A stretch of DNA of 64,000 nt, taken from assembly GCA_965197795.1 (NCBI GenBank), contig OZ240228.1:2542001-2606000 (forward strand). Direction: 5' to 3'. This DNA comes from WHTK01 sp965197795 (GTDB lineage Bacteria > Chloroflexota > Dehalococcoidia > DSTF01 > WHTK01). Positions 35,022-42,401 of the stretch are shown here, piece after piece; the stretch's first letter is position 1, and each line of letters opens with the position of its first letter. The notes under the pieces were generated by a model. It was not told the origin of the DNA. It made no database searches and was given only the letters and a program-made list of their open reading frames with translations. A program made the translations under genes and the position numbers.

Positions 35022-36473
35022 TTGGTCGTCAGGCCTGAGAGTCGTTCCGCCGAAATACGCGCAAAGCTAGACCACCCGATCATCGATTCGGATGGCCACA
35101 CTCTCGAGATTCTGCCGGTACTGCTCGATTTCGTGAAGCAGGTCGGCGGTGCGGATATGGTCAAGACATTTGAGGACTTCAGGCAACGCCGTCGGGGGTT
35201 CGCCATGTCTGCCGCCGAACTCCGTGACACCCGGGAGACCGTGAGCACGTGGTGGCCGTCGCCGACGCGGAACACCTTGGACCGCGCCACGGCATCCCTC
35301 CCGCGGTTGCTGGTCGAGCGCATGGATGAGCTAGGCCTGGACTACTGCGTGATCTTCCCCACCACGGGTCTCTTGTTCCCGGTTTTTGACAATGACGAGC
35401 TCCGCCGGGTCGCGTGCCGGGCGCTGAACCTGTACGTCGCGGAGATCTATGGCCCGTACGCGCACCGGATGACCCCTGCCGCCGCCATTCCGATGCATAC
35501 CCCCCGGGAAGCCATCGAAGAGCTGGAATTCGCGGTGCAGACGCTGGGGCTGAAGGCATGTATGATCGCGAGCTACGTTCGCCGCGTCGTGCCGGCCGTG
35601 CAGCGGCAATTCCCGCAGCTACCGTCGCCTCACGGGACTTGGGTGGATGCCTTTGGCGCCGACAGCGAGTACGATTACGACCCGTTCTGGGCCAAGTGTA
35701 TCGAGCTCGGGACGCCTCCGGCCTGTCATTCTCCCGGGTTCGGCTTCACCACCAACGCGGCCAGCACCTTCTTCATGCAGAACCACCTGGGCCACTTCGC
35801 CGCCGCGGCCCAGGTCCTGTGCAAATCGCTGTTCTTTGGTGGCGTGACCTACCGATTCCCGGCGCTGCGCCTGGCGCTTTTGGAGGGTGGGGTGGGCTGG
35901 GCCGCGGACCTGTACGCCGGCATCATCGAACGCTGGGAGAAGCGCAATGTGAACGCCCTGCGCCACGTCGATCCGGCGCAGCTGGACATCGATGCACTGA
36001 TGGAGCTGTATGCCCGATACGGCGACGCCCATTTGGAGGACAAGCTCGAAGAAATTCGAGCCTTGCCCAACGCCTCGCTAGGGCTTGATCACCAGCCTAC
36101 CAACATCGATGACTTTGCGCTCTGTGGCATCCAACGGCCGGAAGATATCCGAGACCGATTCGTGCCCAACTTTTTCTTCGGCTGCGAGGCGGATGACCGC
36201 ATGAACTCGATCGCGTTCAACACGAAGCTCAACCCCTTCGGCGCACGTCTTGGCGCCATGCTGAGCTCCGATATCGGGCATTGGGACGTGACGGACATGC
36301 GGGAGGTAGTCGAGGAGGCCTACGAGCTGGTGGAGAAAGAGCTGATGACGGAGGCGGACTTCTGCGACTTTACCTTCACGAATCCCGCACGATTCTTCGC
36401 CGGCATGAACCCGGACTTCTTCAAGGGTACCGCCATTGAGGCCGAGGTGGCGAAGCTTCTGTCGTCGGTGTAG
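35022..36473 (+). CDS. Amidohydrolase-family metal-dependent hydrolase
   Basis: Amidohydro_2-type TIM-barrel enzyme, 483 residues, from TTG 35022 with AGGAGAG upstream. PIIDSDGHTLEILPVLLDFV near the start replaces the usual HxH with DxDGH, typical of the decarboxylase-like subgroup. LGLDYCVIFPTTGLLFPVFD, CIELGTPPACHSPGF (His), LALLEGGVGWAADLYAGIIE and MLSSDIGHWDVTDM (catalytic Asp region) follow. Probably a decarboxylase or hydrolase of an aromatic or cyclic acid; the substrate cannot be read from sequence. It lies in a run of three amidohydrolase-type genes. Confidence 0.85.
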   Translation: MVVRPESRSAEIRAKLDHPIIDSDGHTLEILPVLLDFVKQVGGADMVKTFEDFRQRRRGFAMSAAELRDTRETVSTWWPSPTRNTLDRATASLPRLLVERMDELGLDYCVIFPTTGLLFPVFDNDELRRVACRALNLYVAEIYGPYAHRMTPAAAIPMHTPREAIEELEFAVQTLGLKACMIASYVRRVVPAVQRQFPQLPSPHGTWVDAFGADSEYDYDPFWAKCIELGTPPACHSPGFGFTTNAASTFFMQNHLGHFAAAAQVLCKSLFFGGVTYRFPALRLALLEGGVGWAADLYAGIIERWEKRNVNALRHVDPAQLDIDALMELYARYGDAHLEDKLEEIRALPNASLGLDHQPTNIDDFALCGIQRPEDIRDRFVPNFFFGCEADDRMNSIAFNTKLNPFGARLGAMLSSDIGHWDVTDMREVVEEAYELVEKELMTEADFCDFTFTNPARFFAGMNPDFFKGTAIEAEVAKLLSSV

Positions 36474-36477
36474 CCTC

Positions 36478-36600
36478 GCCAACTGACTCCAGAGCCTCCC
36501 TGACCTCAGTTGCTGAGCTGGGCCGTTTGCCGGCGTCCTTTTCTAGAAGCCGCCGGATTAGTGCCTCCAAACCAGGTGGGCAGTCGGGTCGGTGCCATGT
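36478..36600 (-). pseudogene. Serine/threonine protein kinase C-lobe fragment
   Basis: The minus strand reads WHRPDCPPGLEALIRRLLEK, then DAGKRPSSATEVREALESVG. This is the last helix region of a Hanks-type kinase domain (L-x-x-L-L-x-K-D-x-x-x-RP-x-S). It is antisense to the end of the amidohydrolase. Together with the TPR relic 2 kb upstream it suggests a lost multidomain kinase. Confidence 0.55.
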
Positions 36601-36612
36601 CGGTGCCACGGG

Positions 36613-36996
36613 CGGCGTGTTCGACCGCCATCCGAACCTAAAGGTCATCTCGGTAGAGAACGACATCGGCTGGGTGCCCAACTTCATGAAGCGCCTTGAG
36701 TGGTACTCGAACCGGTCGTGCTGCGATACCCGGACATCAAGAAGAACGCAGCGACCTACTGGCGAGATCACGTGTACTATACCTTCCAGGATGACGAACC
36801 CGGAATGCGCTGCCGGGACCTCATCGGCGTAGACAAGATGATGTGGGGCTCGGACTACCATCACTTCGGTTCGACGTGGCCAAACTCCCAAGAGGCAATA
36901 GAGCGCAACTTTGCCGGCGTCGCGGACGAAGAGCGGGAGATGATCCTCGGGGGAAACCTCGTGGAAGTTTACGTACTCCAGGACATCCTGGACTAG
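36613..36996 (+). pseudogene. Amidohydrolase C-terminal fragment, frameshifted
   Basis: GVFDRHPNLKVISVENDIGW and VPNFMKRLEWY in one frame, then after a one-base shift near 36710 LRYPDIKKNAATYWRDHVYY, DKMMWGSDYHHFGSTWP and a stop after EVYVLQDILD. This is the last third of an Amidohydro_2 enzyme like its neighbours (GSDYHH contains the catalytic Asp). The N-terminal two-thirds are missing. Confidence 0.75.
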
Positions 36997-37072
36997 TCAG
37001 CGCTGATGAGAGCACACTGACTTCGCCGTGAGCCCGACCGGGCTCTGGCGACTACGTAAGTTGGAGAGGACT

Positions 37073-38308
37073 ATGAGCAGGCAGCTTTGCATCTCGGCCG
37101 ATTCTCATATCGTGGAGCCGGCTGAGTTTTTCGAACCACTGGCCGACTTGTTCGGCGACAAGGCGCCGAGGATGGCGGTCCCTGCCGGCGACCCGTCGCA
37201 GGGGCCCAAGCTCCACCTCGGTAACGGGAGGCTGGGTCTTCCCGTCGCCGGCATGCTGCAGCAGAACGTGGACTTCACGTCTCCAGAGGCCCGCGAGTCG
37301 ATGCACCTGGGCTATGAGCTGGCGCGGCCCGGTTGTTACGACACGACCGAGCGGATGAACGACCAGGATCTGGACGGCATTGACGCCGAGGTTCTCTATC
37401 CGAGCCTGCTCTTCAACGTCTACCAGATCGAGGATCTCGACATCCTCAAGGCGACATTCCGGCTCTACAACGACTGGATTACCGACTACTGCAAGGACCA
37501 GAAGGACCGCTTGTTCGCTCTCGGATGCGTCCAGCTGTTTGACCTGGATGAGCCGATCCAGGAGATGGAACGAGCCAAGCAGATGGGCCATGTGGGTATG
37601 TGCGTGGCAGCCACCGCCCCGCCGGACCACCTCTACTCCGATCCTTGGTACGACAAGTTCTGGGCCGCGGCTCAGGACCTGAAGATGCCGCTCAACATGC
37701 ACATCTTCACTGGGGCGACAGACAACCACGGTCTCGCACCGCGACAGGCCGGCAGCCGTGCTAACGGTGTCATGGGTTTTGCCGGCGCAGCAATGACGAT
37801 CGCCGACCTCATCCTGTCCGGTGTCTGCGAGCGATTCCCGGACATCAAGTTCGTGATCACTGAGTTCGAGACCGGTTGGATCGCCCACGTGCTGCGGCGG
37901 CTGGACTGGGCTTACGTCCGTGGTGGTGGCGAGCGCGTGATGGGGCTGCCGATGCTGCCGAGTCAGTACTGGCGGCGTAACTTCGCCTGCACCTTCGAGG
38001 ATGACCCGCTTGGCATCATGACAAGGGACTTCATCGGCACCGACACCCTCCTGTGGGGCAACGACTATCCGCACGGAGACTCCGTCTTCCCTCATTCACA
38101 GCGTGTCTTGAATGAGATCCTCTCCGAGTGCACTCTGGAGGAGCGCTGGAAGATGACGGTCAAGAACGTGGTCGAGCTGTACGACCTGCCCTTCGAGCTG
38201 GAAGGACCCGAGCAGGCCCGTGTTAACTCTATGCCGAGCCCGACTACGAAGACCTGGCGCAACGCGATGCCCCTTACGGAAGTGACCACCGCGACGCCGC
38301 TTCGATAG
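37073..38308 (+). CDS. Amidohydrolase-family metal-dependent hydrolase
   Basis: Second intact Amidohydro_2 enzyme, 411 residues from ATG 37073 (GGAGAGG upstream). ISADSHIVEPAEFFEPLADL gives the D-x-H start; DLDGIDAEVLYPSLLFNVYQ, LKMPLNMHIF (metal His), VITEFETGWIAHVLRRLDW and GTDTLLWGNDYPHGDSVFPH (catalytic Asp) complete the fold. Related to 2-amino-3-carboxymuconate semialdehyde decarboxylase-like enzymes; exact substrate unknown. A strong hairpin follows the gene. Confidence 0.88.
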   Translation: MSRQLCISADSHIVEPAEFFEPLADLFGDKAPRMAVPAGDPSQGPKLHLGNGRLGLPVAGMLQQNVDFTSPEARESMHLGYELARPGCYDTTERMNDQDLDGIDAEVLYPSLLFNVYQIEDLDILKATFRLYNDWITDYCKDQKDRLFALGCVQLFDLDEPIQEMERAKQMGHVGMCVAATAPPDHLYSDPWYDKFWAAAQDLKMPLNMHIFTGATDNHGLAPRQAGSRANGVMGFAGAAMTIADLILSGVCERFPDIKFVITEFETGWIAHVLRRLDWAYVRGGGERVMGLPMLPSQYWRRNFACTFEDDPLGIMTRDFIGTDTLLWGNDYPHGDSVFPHSQRVLNEILSECTLEERWKMTVKNVVELYDLPFELEGPEQARVNSMPSPTTKTWRNAMPLTEVTTATPLR

Positions 38309-38340
38309 GGAGCACGCACATCTCCCGGAGCGTGATCCTC

Positions 38341-38387
38341 GCGAGCACGACGGAGGCCCAAGCATGCCTGGCCCTCGTCGTGCTCGC
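38341..38387. terminator. Long GC-rich hairpin after the amidohydrolase
   Basis: GCGAGCACGACGGAGGCC (38341-38358) pairs with GGCCCTCGTCGTGCTCGC (38370-38387), at least 16 of 18 positions. No T run follows, so it may end transcripts by itself only weakly or protect the 3' end. Confidence 0.5.
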
Positions 38388-38557
38388 AGCCTAGATACCT
38401 CCAGAAGCACGCGTGACTGACCGGTTCGTCAGCATTGAGGAGATTGTGCTGGCCGCAAAGCGTAACTTGCGGCAGCCACGCTGGGGCCATCGTCAGGGGC
38501 TCCGAATCGAGAGGACCATGCGCCGTACCCGGCGACGATATTTCGGAAGGTGTTGAC

Positions 38558-40258
38558 ATGAAGCAGGTATCGGTGGAATCAACGGCGGAGGCGTACATCG
38601 AGCTCCTGGCGGCGCGCGGGGTGGACTACTTTTTCGGCAACGGGGGCACCGACTTCGGCCCGATCGTCGAGGCCTTCGCCAAGCGGTTAGAGCAGGAGCT
38701 GCCGGTCCCGAAGCCCGTGACGGTGCCGCACGAGATCACCGCGATGGCGATGGCGGCGGGCTACGCGATGGTGACGCGCAAACCGCAGGTCGTCATGGTA
38801 CACACGCTGCCGGGCACGGCCAACGCGACAGGCGGGCTGATCAACGCGCGGGCCAGCAACGTGCCGATGCTGTTCTCGGCCGGCCGCACACCGCTGACGG
38901 AGAGCGGCATGAAGGGCTCGCGCAACGGCGGCATCCACTGGGCCCAGGAGTCCCGCGACCAGGGCAGCATGGTGCGTGAGTGGGTGAAGTGGGACTACGA
39001 GCTGCGCCCCGGCGTCGACCTGGAAGGCGTCGTCGACCGGGCGCTGGCGATTACGCAGTCTGAGCCGCAGGGCCCCGTCTATCTCAGCCTGCCGCGCGAG
39101 GTCCTGGCCACCGAGGTCGAGACGTTCGAGTACTCGGAGCGGCCTCGCATGCAGCCCAACGTCGGCATGGCTTCGCCGGAGTCGATCCATGAGGTCGCAC
39201 GCCTGCTGGCCGGCGCGAAGAACCCGATCGCCCTGACCTCCATGCTGGGGCGAGACCCGGAGGCGGTGCCGCAGCTGGTCAAGCTGGCCGAGATGCTGAA
39301 CATGGCGGTGTACAGCGGCGGCGCCTACATGAGCTTCCCGGTGAGCCACCGGCTGCACCAGGGCGGCATAGCGGGCCCGGCGCTGAGCCAGGCCGACGTC
39401 GTGCTGGTGTTCGAGCAGGACGTGCCGTGGACACCGTCGTCGGGGGTGGGCCCGAACGAGAACGCCACCGTGGTGGGGGTCGGCGTCGACCCGCTGTTCA
39501 CTAACTTCCCGCTACGCAGCTTCCCGGTACACGTCAACCTGACCGGCATGCCGCGCTACACGATCGAAGCGCTGATCGGGGCGGTAAAGAAGCAGAAGCT
39601 GGACAAGGCGGCGGTAGCGGCCCGCGGCGAGCGGCTGGCGGAGAACCACAAGAAGGTACGGGAGGGGGCGAAGCAGCGGGCGTTGGCGGGCAAGGACGAC
39701 CGTCCCATCAGCAAGGCGTGGGCGTCGTACTGCTTCGAACAACTGCGGGACGAGGACACGACGATCATCAGCGAGCTCGGTCTTGACCCCTCGCAGTTCG
39801 AGTTCACAAGCCCGAACCAGTTCTACGGCGTGTCGAACGCCGGGGTGCTGGGCTGGGGCGTCGGCGCGGCCCTGGGCTGCAAGCTGGCGGCGCCGGAGCG
39901 CACCGTGGTGGCGACGATCGGAGACGGGTCTTACATGTTCGGCGTGCCGGCGGCCGGGCACTGGGTGTCGCGGCGCATGAACCTGCCGGTGCTGTACGTG
40001 ATCTGGAACAACTCACGGTGGAACGCGGTGCAGTCGGCGACGCGGGCGGTGTACCCGGAGGGGTGGCAGGAGCGGACGGACACGCTGCCGTTCAGCGACC
40101 TCTCACCGGCGATGGACTTCGAGATGATGTGCGAGTCGGCGGGGGGCTACGGTGAGCGGGTGGAGGACCCGGCGGAGCTGCCGGGGGCCTTCGAGCGGGC
40201 TCTGCACGCCGTCAAGGTGGAGAAGCGCCAGGCCTTGCTCAACATCGTCGGCGCCTAG
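38558..40258 (+). CDS. Thiamine-diphosphate enzyme, acetolactate-synthase-like
   Basis: TPP-dependent enzyme of 566 residues, acetolactate synthase/benzoylformate decarboxylase superfamily. ATG 38558 after GGAAGG is preferred to the longer frame. The catalytic Glu is in TVPHEITAMAMAAGYAMVTR; the central domain begins SIHEVARLLAGAKNPIAL; the TPP/Mg motif is IGDGSYMFGVPAAGHWVSRR ending in NNSRWN. The ilvB motifs for FAD are not evident, and no small regulatory subunit adjoins, so it is likely a catabolic decarboxylase or carboligase rather than a valine-pathway enzyme. It fits the neighbouring amidohydrolase/flavoprotein cluster. The gene is unusually GC-rich. Confidence 0.88.
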   Translation: MKQVSVESTAEAYIELLAARGVDYFFGNGGTDFGPIVEAFAKRLEQELPVPKPVTVPHEITAMAMAAGYAMVTRKPQVVMVHTLPGTANATGGLINARASNVPMLFSAGRTPLTESGMKGSRNGGIHWAQESRDQGSMVREWVKWDYELRPGVDLEGVVDRALAITQSEPQGPVYLSLPREVLATEVETFEYSERPRMQPNVGMASPESIHEVARLLAGAKNPIALTSMLGRDPEAVPQLVKLAEMLNMAVYSGGAYMSFPVSHRLHQGGIAGPALSQADVVLVFEQDVPWTPSSGVGPNENATVVGVGVDPLFTNFPLRSFPVHVNLTGMPRYTIEALIGAVKKQKLDKAAVAARGERLAENHKKVREGAKQRALAGKDDRPISKAWASYCFEQLRDEDTTIISELGLDPSQFEFTSPNQFYGVSNAGVLGWGVGAALGCKLAAPERTVVATIGDGSYMFGVPAAGHWVSRRMNLPVLYVIWNNSRWNAVQSATRAVYPEGWQERTDTLPFSDLSPAMDFEMMCESAGGYGERVEDPAELPGAFERALHAVKVEKRQALLNIVGA

Positions 40259-40281
40259 CGGGTCATTCAGGCAGTAGGAGT

Positions 40282-40485
40282 CTACCCGGGTTCGCTCACC
40301 GGAACTTCGGCATAAAATGCGACGCTCGCGATCGGCTTCGTCGAACCGAGATGGCGCCGTTCGTCCTTGGTATTGCTTTCCCACGCCTTTGTCAGGCCTC
40401 TGCGATCCCGCGCCGGCTCTAGCGCTGGCTGCACCCTCATCTCCTGGGACTCGGCGATGGCGATGTCGAGGTGTTGGATGGGCAT
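40282..40485 (-). pseudogene. Possible ATPase/LuxR-type regulator C-terminal relic
   Basis: A 67-residue frame: MPIQHLDIAIAESQEMRVQP and ALEPARDRRGLTKAWES. The HLD-x-A-x-A-x-x-x-x-M-x-x-x-LE pattern resembles the last TPR helices of AAA/LuxR or cyclase-type regulators. The remainder of the frame does not look like that family. Weak. Confidence 0.25.
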
Positions 40486-40529
40486 ATGGCTGTGTGACGA
40501 AGACCGCCTGTCGGCGGTGCGTACGAAGA

Positions 40530-40560
40530 CGGAGAGGCCGACTAGACGTCGGCCTCTCCG
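40530..40560. terminator. Perfect 13-bp hairpin
   Basis: CGGAGAGGCCGAC and GTCGGCCTCTCCG around a 5-base loop, 22 bases after the stop of the minus-strand surface-anchor relic. Likely its terminator; a smaller hairpin ACCGCC-TGTC-GGCGGT lies at 40503-40518. Confidence 0.6.
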
Positions 40561-40581
40561 TGAACATGACGAGCCGATCTT

Positions 40582-40760
40582 CTAGGAGTGGCGGCGGCGG
40601 AGAAGCAGGGCGGCAGCTGCGGCCGGCGAAGCCAGTGCCATGCCACCGAACAGCAGTAGACCAAGACCGGGGCCATTCTCGCTGGCCGCCTCAGGGGCCT
40701 CAGCGGAATCGTTGGTGATTATATACTTGACGCATAGAAAGGGGTGGCTAGCATGGGCGG
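40582..40760 (-). pseudogene. Surface protein C-terminal anchor relic
   Basis: In the minus direction: SAEAPEAASENGPGLGLLLF, then GGMALASPAAAALLLRRRHS and stop, i.e. a linker, membrane helix and Arg-rich tail. It parallels the anchors of the two surface proteins at 0.3-3.9 kb without close identity. Upstream sequence is open only to about 40770 and has no start, so the ectodomain is lost. Confidence 0.45.
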
Positions 40761-41290
40761 ATGCGGATCGCTGTTAGGGCCGCAATCGGGCAAGTGGCCA
40801 TTATGAGCTCCCGTATTCACTTCTACCCCACAAGAGGTTTTCGCCTCGCGGTCCTTTATCCTGGCCCGAGTCGGTGCCCGACGATCAGCCAGACCCGGCC
40901 TTCGCTATCGGTGTCCACGCTCATGGATCGGGTTGGATCTGGAGGGCTTGACCGTGAGCTGAACTAGCCATCGGTCAGAGAAAGTAAACCCTCTCCTGAT
41001 GGGTATCCAACCTACTGCTCGGCCGCCTCGAACACTCGGTTCTGTCAACGGTAAACATTGGTGGGCCACATACCTTTGGCTCCGAAGAGAATATTGTTCA
41101 GCACTAGTGCTGGTCCGGCAGCTGGCTCCCGCCGGGAGCCTCTCTGGCCGCTGCTTTGGAAGCTCCTGCGAAACCGCTGCCTCCCAAGGGGGCAAGGTCA
41201 ACGCGGCCACCCGGGCCACGCCGGCCAAAACGGCGGCGAGGGTTGGGGACCGCGGGCGATGCAGCTTCATACGCCCCATGCAAGGAACCG
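40761..41290. other. Gap with a dispersed repeat
   Basis: No gene seen. At 41155-41187 TTGGAAGCTCCTGCGAAACC and GCTGCCTCCCAA match motifs at 30281 and 47050. Confidence 0.3.
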
Positions 41291-41320
41291 ACCCCGCCCT
41301 GTGCTTGTAGGGCGGGGGCG
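41291..41320 (-). terminator. GC-rich hairpin terminating the betaine operon
   Basis: CCCCGCCCT and AGGGCGGGG (41293-41317) with flanking ACCG/CGGT form a long stem about 30 bases past the stop of the binding-protein gene. TTCC follows on the minus strand. Confidence 0.5.
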
Positions 41321-41345
41321 GTTTGGCGTCGACAGTTACGCTGCT

Positions 41346-42341
41346 CTAAGAACCGACGGCTGCCTCTACCTTGGAGGCCGCGTCTGAGGTGACCCAGTTC
41401 TTCCACGCCGAGTTGTTCTGCAGGAACTTGTCCGCGGCGGCGGAAAAGTTCCCGTCCAATTCGGCGAGGTAGCCCTCCGCCTCCAGCTGGTTGGCCGCGC
41501 TGAAGTCCCACTTCTCGAAGAAGGTGACTAGGTCCGGCGCTTGGTCGATCAGGTCCTTGCGCATGACGATAAGGACCTGCGCTATAGAGTAGCCGCAGTT
41601 CCTCTCGGCGTCCCAGCACTCGGCGGTGTAGGGGGGCTCTTCCAAGAGGGTGTAGCCGCCGTATTCACTGCTCAGAGCGTTGCTGAGGGTGGTGGGTCCC
41701 CAGTAGTAGAACAGCACCGGCTCCTCCTTCTCAAAGGAGGCGCGGATCTCCGCCTCAAGAGCTTCGGCGGATCCGGGGTTGACCAGCTCAATCACGTCGT
41801 CCAAGCCGTAGCCCGCCACCTGCTTTGTATTGGTGACCTCGCACTCCCAGCCCGGCGGGCAGGTCAGCAGCCGGGCTTTCCCGTTGGAATCCGGAGTTAC
41901 GAAGAGGTCCATATGGTCCCGCAAGTCTTGGACTGTGCTAAGGCCGGGGTTGGCGTCCGTCACGTACTTAGGCACAATGAAGGCGGACTGCCAGTTGTCC
42001 TCCAAGCTGTTCCCAACTACCTCGATGGTGCCCTCAGCGATGGCCTGGTCGAAGGCTTCCTTCTGGTTTGGAAGCCAGATTTCCAAGGTGACGTTGGTGT
42101 CGCCCCTGGTAAGGGCCTCCATCAGCGGCACCGTGCCGCCGAACACCTTGTCGATCGGGTACCCGTACCCCGCGCTGACGATCCGCGCGGCGATGGCGTT
42201 CTGAAGCTGGGCGCTTTCCCAGTTGAGGTCTGAGAATATGATCGTGGGCTTCTCCTTTCCCCCGCAGGCGCCCGCTGCGAACATAAAAACCACCATGAGG
42301 CTGAGCAGCCCCAGTCCTATCCTCCGAGTCTTGCCTTTCAT
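41346..42341 (-). CDS. Glycine betaine/proline ABC transporter substrate-binding lipoprotein
   Basis: OpuAC/ProX-type binding protein, 331 residues, with a lipoprotein signal (lipobox AAGAC at residues 22-26). IIFSDLNWESAQLQNAIAAR is the usual start of the family; VTLEIWLPNQKEAFDQA, VNPGSAEALEAEIRASFEK, EPVLFYYWGPT and the closing WVTSDAASKVEAAVG follow. The aromatic residues (Trp, Tyr) that would box the trimethylammonium group are plausible in these segments. It lies 60 bases downstream of the fused ATPase/permease gene, forming a two-gene importer operon for compatible solutes. Confidence 0.9.
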   Translation of the reverse strand: MKGKTRRIGLGLLSLMVVFMFAAGACGGKEKPTIIFSDLNWESAQLQNAIAARIVSAGYGYPIDKVFGGTVPLMEALTRGDTNVTLEIWLPNQKEAFDQAIAEGTIEVVGNSLEDNWQSAFIVPKYVTDANPGLSTVQDLRDHMDLFVTPDSNGKARLLTCPPGWECEVTNTKQVAGYGLDDVIELVNPGSAEALEAEIRASFEKEEPVLFYYWGPTTLSNALSSEYGGYTLLEEPPYTAECWDAERNCGYSIAQVLIVMRKDLIDQAPDLVTFFEKWDFSAANQLEAEGYLAELDGNFSAAADKFLQNNSAWKNWVTSDAASKVEAAVGS

Positions 42342-42401
42342 GCCGTGCCTCTCCTTTCTTGGTCCATAGCGCCGCCTGCGCGTGTTCTTGATTCCGTCTA
42401 T

